Origin: Candidatus Enterococcus ferrettii
GTDB lineage: Bacteria; Bacillota; Bacilli; Lactobacillales; Enterococcaceae
Direction: 5' to 3'
DNA length: 64,000 nt
Assembly (NCBI RefSeq): GCF_017377655.1
Contig: NZ_JAFREL010000026.1
Span: 37,874-101,873, forward strand
The first letter of the stretch is position 1, and each line of letters starts with the position of its first letter. Below, piece after piece: positions 1 through 8,348 of this stretch. The notes beneath the pieces were generated by a model, which was not told the DNA's origin, did not search any database, and was given only the letters and a program-made list of their open reading frames with translations. A program made the position numbers and the translations under genes.

Positions 1-194
1 TGGGCGAATCCAATAATTAGAAAGCTGACACTTCCAGTAGCTCCAACCGCAGCTAATGCGTCTTTGCCAAGTGTTTGGCCTACGATGATCATATCTATCA
101 TATTGTAAAATTGTTGCAAAACATTACCAGCTAACAATGGGATTGTGAAAAACAAAATTAATTTTGCGGGATTTCCTCGTGTAAGTTCTTTCAT
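1..194 (-). CDS. MATE family multidrug/Na+ antiporter, N-terminal part
   Basis: Only the first 64 codons lie in the window. The peptide starts MKELTRGNPAKLILFFTIPL and continues with QQFYNMIDMIIVGQTLGKDA, the usual first transmembrane helix and loop of MATE exporters (cation-coupled efflux of drugs or metabolites through the cytoplasmic membrane). An in-frame ATG also exists at 203, but the AAAGGA ribosome binding site touches it, whereas the ATG at 194 has about 9 nt spacing, so 194 is preferred. The substrate cannot be told from this fragment. Confidence 0.85.
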   Translation of the reverse strand, partial: MKELTRGNPAKLILFFTIPLLAGNVLQQFYNMIDMIIVGQTLGKDALAAVGATGSVSFLIIGFA

Positions 195-228
195 CGTTTT
201 CATTCCTTTCATGAAAATTGCTCACTAG

Positions 229-256
229 ATATTACCACAGAACTCACACAATGCAA
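229..256 (-). promoter_or_regulatory. promoter of the MATE gene
   Basis: Minus strand -35 TTGCAT (251-256), 16-nt spacer, -10 TAATAT (229-234). The predicted start near 222 gives a leader of about 28 nt. Confidence 0.6.
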
Positions 257-290
257 GGGGAAATTTGTAAATAAAAAGTATTTACAAAAA

Positions 291-330
291 AAGCGTACTA
301 GAAACGGTCAAAACCGTTGCTAGTACGCTT
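291..330 (-). terminator. intrinsic terminator after the DUF960 gene
   Basis: Long hairpin with arms AAGCGTACTAG (291-301) and CTAGTACGCTT (320-330), extended by an inner AACGGT/ACCGTT stem. A-runs to the left give a U-tract on the minus strand. T-runs to the right mean it could also act on the plus strand. It separates the DUF960 transcript from the MATE gene. Confidence 0.85.
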
Positions 331-440
331 TTTTAATAGGTAAAGAAATGGTAAAACTAACGAAAATTCTTAACTTTTAGTATTCCGTTTAGTTGCTGTT
401 TGGTTTTGCAAAATCATTTGCAAAGCGTTTATTGTTTGTT

Positions 441-764
441 TTAACGTTGTCTAATTTCGTTAGGTAATAAGATCGTTTGGCGATTGCCGTCATCATAAGC
501 ATAAACTTCTGCTGGGAATTCGGAAGAATAGACAAAAGGAAGATCAATATCCATCTCTACCTCACTGCCTTCTTGTGAGAAGTGCATTGTGACATGTCCT
601 TGCTTGTTTACAAGATCAAATGTCAGCATATTGTCTAACGGAATCAAGCCCTTCAAATCCAAATCGATGATAAACCAAATGCTGTCTATCAATTCACCAG
701 GCAAGCTGGAGACTACACCGACAGAGGCATAACGACTTCTATTTGCATCAAATGTTTCAAACAT
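441..764 (-). CDS. DUF960 family protein
   Basis: A 107-residue soluble acidic protein with no signal peptide or membrane segment. The opening MF..F..NRY.S.GV, the middle IPLDNMLTFDL and the late YAYDDG...LLP.E pattern match the small DUF960 family of Bacilli as I remember it (GV...IP, W..ID, DYLQ.F, QE, DDG); its function is not known. The ATG has an AAAGGAGG site at 772-779 with 7 nt spacing. It stands alone, with its own terminator at 291-330 and a TATAAT-like -10 upstream. Confidence 0.65.
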   Translation of the reverse strand: MFETFDANRSRYASVGVVSSLPGELIDSIWFIIDLDLKGLIPLDNMLTFDLVNKQGHVTMHFSQEGSEVEMDIDLPFVYSSEFPAEVYAYDDGNRQTILLPNEIRQR

Positions 765-932
765 GTTTTGTCCTCCTTTGCGGAACAGGTCTATAACTAA
801 TTATAGCGCAATTTACTGAACCTTGCCTTTGTAGTGCCTTATTGTAAAACTTTTTATAAGAAAAGACAATTATTTGCTACTAGGAAAAAGGAATTTTTAT
901 TGTCAGCGAGGCATATAAATTTAGTAAGCAAA

Positions 933-960
933 AGAGACCGACTCCTAAGAGCCAGTCCCT
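933..960 (-). terminator. rplY terminator
   Basis: Arms 933-944 and 949-960 form a 12-bp stem around the loop CTAA. Three pairs are G-U only when read on the minus strand (they would be A-C mismatches on plus), so the direction is minus. It is followed by a short U-rich stretch. Confidence 0.8.
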
Positions 961-979
961 ACTTAATTTACTTGAAATC

Positions 980-1597
980 TTATTCTTCTGATTCGCCAAT
1001 TACTTCTGGTTCTGCTGCTTCAGCAGGTTCAGTAGTTTCAGGTTCTTCTTCTTGCGCTCCTTGAACTGCTGCGATTTGTTCCTCAGCATCAGTAACGATA
1101 GTGTAATCAGCATGTGCAGCTAAATCGCCAATTGTAATTGAGTCGCCAATTTCTAGATTAGTAACGTCTACTTCAACATTTTCAGGCAATTTGTCTGGTG
1201 TTGCTGAAACAACGATTGTGTACAATGTTTGAGTTAACACGCCGCCGGCTTTAGCACCAACTGCTTCCCCAACTAGTACGATTTCAGTTTCAACTTCAGT
1301 TTCTTCTGTCATATTTACTGACAAGAATTCAACGTGAGTCAATTCGCGAGTAAATGTATCTGCTTGATAATCGTGAAGCAAAGTGTTTACTTTTTTACCA
1401 TTCAAATCCATAGTGAAGACTGTGTTTGATCCGTTTTCGCGCAATAAACGCATGAATTCATGGTCATCGATTGAAACAGGTGTGCTTTCCACATTGTATC
1501 CATAAACGATGCCAGGTACTTTACCTTCGTGACGTAGCTTGTTGCGTAGGGAACGGGGACGGGTTGCTCTTTCTTCTACTTTCAATGATACTGCCAT
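980..1597 (-). CDS. rplY: 50S ribosomal protein L25 / general stress protein Ctc
   Basis: 205 residues. The N-terminal L25 domain (MAVSLKVEERATRPRSLRNK, then GKVPGIVYG) binds 5S rRNA. A second beta domain (about 95-185) and an acidic tail rich in E and P give the long CTC form typical of Bacilli. The start is the ATG at 1597, 9 nt after AAGGAGG; the TTG two codons upstream lies only 3 nt from that site. A terminator-like hairpin (1702-1725) lies in its leader, so expression may be attenuated. Confidence 0.95.
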   Translation of the reverse strand: MAVSLKVEERATRPRSLRNKLRHEGKVPGIVYGYNVESTPVSIDDHEFMRLLRENGSNTVFTMDLNGKKVNTLLHDYQADTFTRELTHVEFLSVNMTEETEVETEIVLVGEAVGAKAGGVLTQTLYTIVVSATPDKLPENVEVDVTNLEIGDSITIGDLAAHADYTIVTDAEEQIAAVQGAQEEEPETTEPAEAAEPEVIGESEE

Positions 1598-1983
1598 AAC
1601 CAAATTCCTCCTTAAAATGTCACTGACCGTTGGTTTTCAGTCAGATGCTCTTAAAGTGACGGGTTATTCTCAGCACAATGGTTTTGCGAAAATACGCAAA
1701 AAGACAGTCGCGAACGCAACTGTCTAAAAAAAGTCTAGGTTCAACTTTCTCTACCAGGTCATTACGCTGTGTATGAGAAACCTTTGATTCACTTAGCAGA
1801 TCGCAGAAATTTACGATCTAATTAAAGGTTAACGCGTTTTTCAGCAAATTGCAAGGAAAAGCGTTCTTAATTTGAAAACGTCTGCATCACTTTTACAAAA
1901 AATACGAAAAAGCATTTTCAAGGCGTGAGACCTGACGAAAATTATTTCTTGTGCTAGGGTTTTAAAAGAGAGGAGGAGTAAAT
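1598..1983. other. divergent intergenic region rplY / hdeD-like gene
   Basis: No ORF with a usable start. It holds the hairpin at 1702-1725 facing rplY, and the AGAGGAGGAG ribosome binding site of the gene at 1984. No clear sigma-A promoter could be fixed for either direction. Confidence 0.6.
1702..1725 (-). terminator. possible attenuator in the rplY leader
   Basis: Minus-strand RNA folds as AGACAGUUG-loop-CGACUGUCU with all pairs formed (one is G-U, which would be C-A on plus), followed by a run of U. It lies about 105 nt before the rplY start codon and after any plausible rplY promoter. Confidence 0.55.
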
Positions 1984-2511
1984 ATGGATACTCGACAACA
2001 AAAAGGGTTCAATTGGGGCTCTTTTATTCTAGGAATACTTTTTATTTTGGTTGCATTACTTTCGTTTCAAGATCCGGTAGGAAATCTTGTAGCTATTGTA
2101 ATTGTAATTGGTGCCTTTGCTATTATTAAAGGTCTGTTTGAAATTTTTGTGCGGAACAAGGTGAAGGAATTCACTGGATACCAAAGCAAAATGCCGATCG
2201 TTATCGGAATTATTGATATTGTGATTGGGGTACTGCTGCTATTTAATATCGGTGCAGGTGTGATCACTTTACCATTTGTGTTTGCTTTTTGGTTCTTATT
2301 GGATTCTATCGTAGGTTTAATGACAGCCGGAACTGCAAAAGTTTATAGCAATGGCTACTACTGGTTTACAGTAGTAGTGAACATTATCGGGATTCTTCTA
2401 GGAATCTATCTATTGTTTAATCCACTATCTTCAGTTCTAACTTTGAGTTTCTTGGTTGGTGCTTACTTTATGTTAGTAGGAATTACCGAGATCGTTTATG
2501 CATTTCGTTAA
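1984..2511 (+). CDS. HdeD/DUF308 family membrane protein
   Basis: 175 residues with six hydrophobic helices in repeated pairs (GSFILGILFILVALLSF, NLVAIVIVIGAFAIIKGLFE, IGIIDIVIGVLLLFNIG and so on). The repeated 'G...G...a.i..p....'-type pattern is that of HdeD-like proteins, which in enterobacteria are linked to acid stress; the role in Firmicutes is not established. It has a strong AGAGGAGGAG site and ends just before a bidirectional terminator. Confidence 0.75.
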   Translation: MDTRQQKGFNWGSFILGILFILVALLSFQDPVGNLVAIVIVIGAFAIIKGLFEIFVRNKVKEFTGYQSKMPIVIGIIDIVIGVLLLFNIGAGVITLPFVFAFWFLLDSIVGLMTAGTAKVYSNGYYWFTVVVNIIGILLGIYLLFNPLSSVLTLSFLVGAYFMLVGITEIVYAFR

Positions 2512-2521
2512 TTGAATAGAA

Positions 2522-2549
2522 AAGACCTGACAAAAAAATTGTCAGGTCT
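2522..2549 (+). terminator. bidirectional terminator between converging genes
   Basis: AAGACCTGAC and GTCAGGTCTT flank an A-rich loop. T-run on the right and A-run on the left, so it can end both the HdeD-like transcript (plus) and the MFS transcript (minus). Confidence 0.9.
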
Positions 2550-2552
2550 TTT

Positions 2553-3914
2553 TTACGCTTTCTTTTTAAAATGAATAATTGTTGCTGCGAAGATGATAAT
2601 TAGTAAGATCAATAAGAAGAGCAGAGATAATTGGGATCCCAACACCGTCCCTTGCCGAAAATTGCCTTGGTGTATCTGTGCCAAATTAATGATGGTCGCA
2701 ACAATGGCAGTGGCAACTGCTCCGGAAAACTGCTGTAGCGTGTTAAACAAGGTATTACCATCACCATAGTCTTTTTCTGACAGCTGATTCATACCGGCAG
2801 TCATCATGTTGCTATAAGCAAATCCGATGCCAATCATGTAAAAAACGTGTCCAGCAAAAAAGCCTAATAAAACTGGAGACTTCAATAGAATCGTTAAACC
2901 GATCCAGCCGATAGTCGCAAAAGTTAAGCCAAATAAGATCGGTTTTTTCGGACCTACACTATCTAAAACACGACCAGAGATAGGTGCTAAAATTGCCCCT
3001 ACAGCTGCACCGGGCAGCATCACTAACCCAGATACAAATGCATCCTTACCTAAAATAATCTGTAGAAAATTCGGCAAGACAAAAGAAATTCCTAACAGTA
3101 GAAATTGGCAAACGAGAAAGCCAAATAGAAATAGTCGAAAGGTTTCATTTTTCAAAACAGCTAGTCGTACTAAAGGGTATTCCGCCCGGTTTGCCTGATG
3201 GTAGAACAAGGCTGTCCCAGCTAATCCTATCAATAAAGGAATCAGACTAAGCCAAGAACCTAACTGATTTAAAAAGAGCAGCAGACCACTAAATAACAAT
3301 CCAACTCCTAATAAACCTAAAAAGTCCAATTTAGTAGTCTTTTTGATGGTCATCTCAGGAATTGTAACTAAGCCAATAATCATAGAAACGCATAAAACCG
3401 GTACTAAAAAAAGAAAAATGTAATGCCAGGATAATGCCGATGTCAGTAATCCGCCATAGGTTGGACCTATTGCTGGAGCAATCGAAGTGGTCAATGTACC
3501 TACACCCATCATAGTTCCCCGTTTATGCATTGGGGTGAAGTTCAAGATAATATGAAACATTAACGGCAGAGCAATTCCCGTACTAACCCCCTGAAATAAG
3601 CGACCCAGCAGCAATACACTAAAAGAAGGGGACCAAAAATCAATGATAAGACCTGCGATGAAGAATAAGTTAGCTGCAATAAACAAGTGACGGATCGAAT
3701 AATTTTTCAATAAATAATTAGCAAAAGGTACCATAATAGAAATAATCAGCAAATAGATAGTCGTGACCCATTGGACTAAAGCAGTTGACAGCCCAAATTG
3801 ATGAATCAAGGTTGGAAAAGTCACGTTCATGGCCGTTTCAATCAGTACACCAGAAAAGGACATAATTCCGGTAGCCAGAACGGCAGGAATTAAACGAATA
3901 GTTTTTTCTTTCAT
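2553..3914 (-). CDS. MFS drug:H+ antiporter, DHA2-type
   Basis: 453 residues, almost entirely hydrophobic, with 12-14 predicted helices. The antiporter motif C is clear (SIAPAIGPTYGGLL, about 150-163), as are a motif-A-like loop after helix 2 and FQGVSTG in helix 4. This places it with the EmrB/QacA/LmrB-type exporters; the substrate is unknown. The ATG at 3914 follows GAGGTGA. The gene has its own promoter and a terminator-like hairpin in its leader (see 3964-4076), which suggests inducible expression. Confidence 0.85.
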   Translation of the reverse strand: MKEKTIRLIPAVLATGIMSFSGVLIETAMNVTFPTLIHQFGLSTALVQWVTTIYLLIISIMVPFANYLLKNYSIRHLFIAANLFFIAGLIIDFWSPSFSVLLLGRLFQGVSTGIALPLMFHIILNFTPMHKRGTMMGVGTLTTSIAPAIGPTYGGLLTSALSWHYIFLFLVPVLCVSMIIGLVTIPEMTIKKTTKLDFLGLLGVGLLFSGLLLFLNQLGSWLSLIPLLIGLAGTALFYHQANRAEYPLVRLAVLKNETFRLFLFGFLVCQFLLLGISFVLPNFLQIILGKDAFVSGLVMLPGAAVGAILAPISGRVLDSVGPKKPILFGLTFATIGWIGLTILLKSPVLLGFFAGHVFYMIGIGFAYSNMMTAGMNQLSEKDYGDGNTLFNTLQQFSGAVATAIVATIINLAQIHQGNFRQGTVLGSQLSLLFLLILLIIIFAATIIHFKKKA

Positions 3915-3957
3915 AAAATCACCTCAGTTTTTGTTAGCAGAACAAACAGTTCAAGAC

Positions 3958-3998
3958 AAAAAAAGAGACGTCTCTAAATTAATAGAAACCGCCTCTCT
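3958..3998 (-). terminator. terminator hairpin inside the MFS gene leader
   Basis: On the minus strand the arm from 3998 to 3984 pairs with the arm AGAGACGTCTCT (3975-3964) over about 14 pairs with one bulged G, followed by six U (3963-3958). It lies between the MFS promoter and its start codon. It could also end transcripts from the upstream traX-like gene. Confidence 0.7.
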
Positions 3999-4034
3999 CT
4001 CGACGCGTATTAAACCGCGTTATCTGTACGATTT

Positions 4035-4076
4035 GTTCACAAAACGGATTGTAAAACTTTTCTGTGAACCAGTCAA
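4035..4076 (-). promoter_or_regulatory. MFS gene promoter with overlapping inverted repeat
   Basis: Minus strand -35 TTGACT (4071-4076), 17-nt spacer, -10 TACAAT (4048-4053). A perfect inverted repeat, GTTCACA (4035-4041) and TGTGAAC (4063-4069), brackets the -10: one half is just inside the -35, the other is at the expected start of transcription. This is a likely repressor operator; the regulator is not adjacent. Confidence 0.75.
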
Positions 4077-4088
4077 GGAAAAATTGGA

Positions 4089-4892
4089 TTACTTTTGCAG
4101 TAAAAAGCTGATAATTGCAAAAATTGCGATATGTGCAGGGTAGAAGTAGTAAAAGAAGCTACGCATGCTTCGGCCCTTTTCACCGTTGTACAAGATAATT
4201 GGAATTGCTGAAAGCATCATCATCCATTGGAAATTTTCGGCAAAAGGATGTTGCATTCCGCCGAAGATTAGTGAAATTAAAGCAACACCTATTAGTGCTG
4301 CCACCTGTAAGCTCTTCTTACCATGGAACAGATAGAACAATACTGCTAAAAGGACAAACAAAAATCCGCCTTCCGTTAATAACAACGTGGGTACTAAAAA
4401 GGCGAAGACTTGAAAACCGATCATCAAAGCAGGGTTCATTACGCCTCCTGAAAGGACAAGCAAAGGAAAAACGCTAAGAACCAAAGGAAGGATTAACCAA
4501 AGCAGACCTTTGCCCAACATCCGACCCTGCTTTTTTTTAACTCCAGTAATCAAATAGTCAGCAGCCTGCATGAAAACCGTACCTAAAAAAAGGGTGCCGA
4601 AAATATTATTGATGACTACAGCATTACCGATACTGAAATACGTATTTAAAATCCAGTCAATTGCTCCCATAATCCAAAAACCGATCAGTAAGCGAAACAT
4701 ATATTTTTTACGATTACTTGTATGAACAAAGCCTTCAGAGCTTTCAAACAAGAAAATTGGTGCAGCAATTCGTCCAATCCAGTGAAACCATAGCGGTATA
4801 CCTAGGAAAGAGAAAAATTGTCCTAAATGATCTATGACCATGGTGATGACTCCGATTATTTTAAGTTGAAACCCAGTTAAGCCTTTTTGCAT
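4089..4892 (-). CDS. TraX family membrane protein (acetyltransferase-3-like fold)
   Basis: 267 residues from the ATG at 4892, which has GAGGAG at 7 nt; longer in-frame starts lie upstream of that site. Conserved TraX features are K.IG.ITM.IDHLG near the N-terminus, RIAAPIFLFESSEGF.HT (about 40-60) and YYFYPAH near the C-terminus, with about eight membrane helices. TraX acetylates F pilin in E. coli; chromosomal homologues in Gram-positives have no assigned substrate, and nothing here suggests conjugation. Confidence 0.85.
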   Translation of the reverse strand: MQKGLTGFQLKIIGVITMVIDHLGQFFSFLGIPLWFHWIGRIAAPIFLFESSEGFVHTSNRKKYMFRLLIGFWIMGAIDWILNTYFSIGNAVVINNIFGTLFLGTVFMQAADYLITGVKKKQGRMLGKGLLWLILPLVLSVFPLLVLSGGVMNPALMIGFQVFAFLVPTLLLTEGGFLFVLLAVLFYLFHGKKSLQVAALIGVALISLIFGGMQHPFAENFQWMMMLSAIPIILYNGEKGRSMRSFFYYFYPAHIAIFAIISFLLQK

Positions 4893-4919
4893 AGTTATAC
4901 TCCTCATTTTATAAAATTT

Positions 4920-4937
4920 AGAGCAGCAAGCTGCTCT
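4920..4937 (-). promoter_or_regulatory. hairpin in the 5' leader of the TraX-family gene
   Basis: AGAGCAGC and GCTGCTCT, an 8-bp perfect stem with a 2-nt gap, about 28 nt before the start codon. A TATACT -10-like sequence lies just upstream, so the hairpin would be near the RNA 5' end. No U-tract, so it is not a terminator; it may stabilise the message. Confidence 0.45.
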
Positions 4938-5186
4938 CCTGCTAACTAGTATAAGAAAACTAAAAAAAATTCACCATTTATCTGGCTGTCAATGAACTTA
5001 CAAAATTGTTCGAATGAAAAGAATAACTCTGGCTTCTCTGTAGTTTAGAGAAAGCCAAGTTCCCTTGCATAGTTTAGGAATAGAGGGTTCAATTCTCCCT
5101 TTTTTCTTTAAAGATAGAAGCAGCCTGATTACATTCGTTAAAAATTCCAGTATAATGTATCCGACAAGCCTAAAGGAGTTTTCATA

Positions 5187-5903
5187 GTGCGTTTGGATAA
5201 ATTGATTGAAACTCGTCTGCAGACTACTCGAAAAGAAATGAAGCGTCTGTTTCTAATGAAGCGGGTAACAGTAGATAATGAAGTTGAATTGAATCCACAG
5301 CGAAATGTGGATAGTCAGCTGCATGACATCGTAGTAGCTGGACAGCGATTGCAAACAAATCAGGTTTACTATTTATTGAATAAGCCTAAGGGTGTAGTGA
5401 CAGCCAAACAAGATGTTTATCATCGTACAGTGCTGGATTTAATTAATTCTAAGGATCAACGGTCAGAGCTTTATCCTGTAGGACGTTTGGATCGAGATAC
5501 TACTGGTTTGCTTTTGCTGACTGACAATGGTCAGCTTGGTTATGATTTGCTGCAGCCAAAGGAAGAGGTAGCTAAAACCTATCGAGCAGTGGTCAACGAA
5601 CTAGTGACAGAAGAAGATGTGAATGCTTTTTCCAAAGGGGTTGTCTTTCATGGTGGAATTATTTGTCAGCCGGCAGAACTGAAGATTCTTTTTGCCAGTG
5701 AAAAAGCTTCTACGGTGGAACTCACAATTCATGAAGGAAAGTTCCATCAGGTGAAAAAAATGTTTTTAGCCTGTGGTAAAAAAGTAGTAGATCTTCAGCG
5801 CTTGACGATGGGGCCTTTGACTTTACCGGCTGATTTAGCAGTCAGCAGCTACCGGTCACTGACTCTAGAAGAATTGCGGCAGTTAAAAAAATACTTTAGA
5901 TAG
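5187..5903 (+). CDS. rsuA: 16S rRNA pseudouridine-516 synthase
   Basis: 238 residues. An N-terminal S4-like RNA-binding domain (MRLDKLIETRLQTTRKEMKR) is followed by the RsuA/RluB catalytic domain with GRLDRDTTGLLLLT, where the D after RL is the catalytic aspartate, and YLLNKPKGVVT. The start is GTG, 8 nt after AAAGGAG. The 12-nt gap to the next gene suggests co-transcription. Confidence 0.9.
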   Translation: MRLDKLIETRLQTTRKEMKRLFLMKRVTVDNEVELNPQRNVDSQLHDIVVAGQRLQTNQVYYLLNKPKGVVTAKQDVYHRTVLDLINSKDQRSELYPVGRLDRDTTGLLLLTDNGQLGYDLLQPKEEVAKTYRAVVNELVTEEDVNAFSKGVVFHGGIICQPAELKILFASEKASTVELTIHEGKFHQVKKMFLACGKKVVDLQRLTMGPLTLPADLAVSSYRSLTLEELRQLKKYFR

Positions 5904-5914
5904 AGGGAAAAAGA

Positions 5915-6598
5915 ATGTATACGACTTTATTGTTTGATATTGATGATACGTTATTGGATTTTCAAGATGCTGAAGAGCAAGCTTTGAACAAGCTATTTAT
6001 AGAAATGGGTGTACCTTTGGATGAAAAGGTCAAGGACGCCTACAAAGAAATGAACCGTGGTTTTTGGCGCCAACATGAACAAGGAACGCTTTCCCGTCAT
6101 GAATTGCTGAACACGCGTTTTAGTCTCTTTTTTGATACTGTTGGCAAAAAAGTAGACGGTCCAGAAACGGAAGAACGTTATCGCTATTACTTAAATCAAG
6201 GCCACAAATTGATAAAAAATGGGTTAGATGTCGTTAAACGTCTCAGCCAGACTAAAGAATTGTATGTTGTGACTAATGGAGTTTCAGAAACGCAGCATCA
6301 AAGACTGCAGCAATCTGGCTTGGCTCCTTATTTCCAGAAATTTTTTATTTCGGAGGAAATGGGTGTCCATAAGCCAATGAAGGAATACTTTGACATCGTG
6401 TTTGATGAAATTGCTCATATCAATAAAAAGCAAACGGTTATCATCGGGGATTCTTTAACTTCAGACATAAAAGGGGGACAAACGGCAGGAATTGATACGG
6501 TTTGGATGAATCCACAAAACAAACCATCAGCAGAGATTCAACCGACGTATCAAATTCGTCAATTGACCGACCTTTACAAAATTTTGCAAGAATTTTGA
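5915..6598 (+). CDS. YjjG-family HAD nucleotidase
   Basis: 227 residues with HAD motif I DIDDTLLDF, motif II VTNGV, a lysine in GVHKPMKEYF, and motif IV IIGDSLTSDIKGG. The architecture (helical cap after motif I) fits the YjjG noncanonical pyrimidine nucleotidases, which dephosphorylate dUMP/dTMP and damaged analogues. Second gene after rsuA. Confidence 0.85.
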   Translation: MYTTLLFDIDDTLLDFQDAEEQALNKLFIEMGVPLDEKVKDAYKEMNRGFWRQHEQGTLSRHELLNTRFSLFFDTVGKKVDGPETEERYRYYLNQGHKLIKNGLDVVKRLSQTKELYVVTNGVSETQHQRLQQSGLAPYFQKFFISEEMGVHKPMKEYFDIVFDEIAHINKKQTVIIGDSLTSDIKGGQTAGIDTVWMNPQNKPSAEIQPTYQIRQLTDLYKILQEF

Positions 6599-6669
6599 TA
6601 AATCAATAGTAATTGAAGCGATTTTCGCTATAATAGTTGTAGCAAAAGACACGAAAGAGGTTTTATTTC

Positions 6670-7296
6670 ATGAAAAGCAAGCCAATTATCATTGGTGTAA
6701 CAGGTGGTTCAGGCAGCGGGAAAACAAGCGTTAGCCGTGCAATTTACAATCATTTCCCAGATCATTCGATTATGATGCTGGAACAAGATTCCTATTATAA
6801 AGATCAAAGTAACTTAAGCTTTGAGGAACGTTTGGAGACCAACTATGACCATCCCTTTGCTTTCGATACAGATTTATTAATTGAACACGTCAAACAGCTG
6901 TTGAATTTTGAAGCGATCGAAAAACCGGTATATGACTATGTAGCTCACACTCGCAGTTCTGCGGTAGTAGTGCAGGAGCCGAAAGAAGTCATCATTTTAG
7001 AAGGAATTCTAATTCTAGAGGATGAGCGGCTACGGGATTTGATGGATATTAAGATTTATGTTGATACAGATGACGATATTCGAATCATCCGTCGAATCAA
7101 ACGGGACATGGAGGAACGAGGAAGAACCCTAGACTCGGTCATCGAACAGTATTTAACGGTTGTAAAGCCAATGTACCATCAATTTATTGAACCAACAAAG
7201 CGTTATGCGGATATTATCGTACCAGAAGGTGGCGAAAACCACGTGGCGATTGATTTATTGGCGACGAAGGTATCCTCTTTTTTGAATCATGAGTAA
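6670..7296 (+). CDS. udk: uridine kinase
   Basis: 208 residues, the family's usual length. P-loop [12 protein letters not shown] at the N-terminus, the uridine-binding segment QDSYYKDQ and NYDHPFAFD, and the lid [12 protein letters not shown]. Phosphorylates uridine and cytidine in pyrimidine salvage. SD AAAGAGG. A TATAAT at 6629-6634 may be its -10, but no good -35 is seen. Confidence 0.95.
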   Translation: MKSKPIIIGVTGGSGSGKTSVSRAIYNHFPDHSIMMLEQDSYYKDQSNLSFEERLETNYDHPFAFDTDLLIEHVKQLLNFEAIEKPVYDYVAHTRSSAVVVQEPKEVIILEGILILEDERLRDLMDIKIYVDTDDDIRIIRRIKRDMEERGRTLDSVIEQYLTVVKPMYHQFIEPTKRYADIIVPEGGENHVAIDLLATKVSSFLNHE

Positions 7297-7367
7297 TATT
7301 GTTGAAGCAGGCAAATCCTTTTAGGAGCTGTCTGTTTTTTAGCTAGAGAAAGCAGGAGGAATGTTGA

Positions 7368-8252
7368 ATGAATTTGGAGAAACTGCGCTATTTTGTCGAT
7401 TTGGTTCAGACGGGGAGCTTTACCAAGGCCGGGAAAAAGAATTATGTCTCACAAGTGAGTATCACGCAACAGATTCATTTTTTGGAGGAACACTTCGAAT
7501 GTCAGTTGATTGACCGAACCACTATCCCCGTGACACCGACGGAAGCTGGAAAGATTTTATATCAGGAATCGCTACAACTGCTTCAGCAATATGAACAGTT
7601 GAACCAACGAATGATTGACTTCAATGAAGGACAAAACCGTATTAGAATTGAATACACCTCTATCATGGATATTCAACAGTTATCACAAGTTGTTCGTAAA
7701 CATGACTTAAAAAAGGCAAATATTGTCTTGGATGTTGAGAAAGTCCCTTTAAAGGGCGTGGCTGAAAATCTGCGAAATTATCGCTATGATTTGGCCATCA
7801 GCTTTGACTCTGAATTTTTCGAGGAAGAAAATATTCAAACGATTCCTTTATACTATGGGGATTATCGCGCAGTAGTGGGAAAAGACCATGCATACTTTGA
7901 AAAAGATTCTCTAACGATCAATGAATTGTACAGCCAGCCTATCGTTATGTTATCACCAGAAATGATAGGGAAATCCTATTATCTAATGTTAGAGAATGCA
8001 CTAAAGGATGGTTATACCCCGAACATTGCAAAAGTAGCCAATGATATTGAAACGGAGTTATTTATGATCCAGAACAATGATATGATTGGTTTTTTTCCAA
8101 AAGATTATCCACTGGTTAACAATGGAGTCGATGTAAAATTATTGCCGATTAAAGACTCTCACCATCAGTTTGCGATAGTTCTTGCTTATCGCAAGGGAGA
8201 AAACAATCCCAGTATAAAACATTTGTTATATCTACTCCGAGGACAGATATAA
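7368..8252 (+). CDS. LysR family transcriptional regulator
   Basis: 294 residues. Winged HTH at 1-60 (YFVDLVQTGSFTKAGKKNYV, then ITQQI and LIDR) followed by a LysR effector-binding domain. It sits directly before, and on the same strand as, the NmrA-type oxidoreductase at 8349, which is its most likely target. The effector is unknown. Confidence 0.9.
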   Translation: MNLEKLRYFVDLVQTGSFTKAGKKNYVSQVSITQQIHFLEEHFECQLIDRTTIPVTPTEAGKILYQESLQLLQQYEQLNQRMIDFNEGQNRIRIEYTSIMDIQQLSQVVRKHDLKKANIVLDVEKVPLKGVAENLRNYRYDLAISFDSEFFEEENIQTIPLYYGDYRAVVGKDHAYFEKDSLTINELYSQPIVMLSPEMIGKSYYLMLENALKDGYTPNIAKVANDIETELFMIQNNDMIGFFPKDYPLVNNGVDVKLLPIKDSHHQFAIVLAYRKGENNPSIKHLLYLLRGQI

Positions 8253-8282
8253 GTTTTACTTATAGACTATCGATTCTTTGTA

Positions 8283-8312
8283 TTGGATATTGTTCATGAA
8301 TTCACATATTAT
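8283..8312 (+). promoter_or_regulatory. promoter of the NmrA-type oxidoreductase
   Basis: -35 TTGGAT (8283-8288), 18-nt spacer, -10 TATTAT (8307-8312), 37 nt before the start codon. This gives the oxidoreductase its own promoter just after the LysR gene. Confidence 0.5.
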
Positions 8313-8348
8313 AAAAGCAATAAGAGCAAAGCAAGGAGGAGAAGTTAC

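Noticed and set aside
834-1064. 76-codon plus-strand frame overlapping the end of rplY
   Set aside because: Antisense to the L25 tail and terminator; the serine-rich product mirrors the L25 acid tail codons.
1874-1887. Possible CcpA (cre) site before the HdeD-like gene
   Set aside because: TGAAAACGTCTGCA departs from the consensus at two positions in the right half; not strong enough without expression data.
4089-4892. TraX-family gene as evidence of a conjugative element
   Set aside because: No relaxase, coupling protein, pilus, integrase or att-like repeat is nearby; chromosomal TraX-family genes are common in Firmicutes.
5080-5100. tRNA-like GGTTCAA segment
   Set aside because: The flanking bases do not form a T-arm, and no anticodon or acceptor stem can be built around it.
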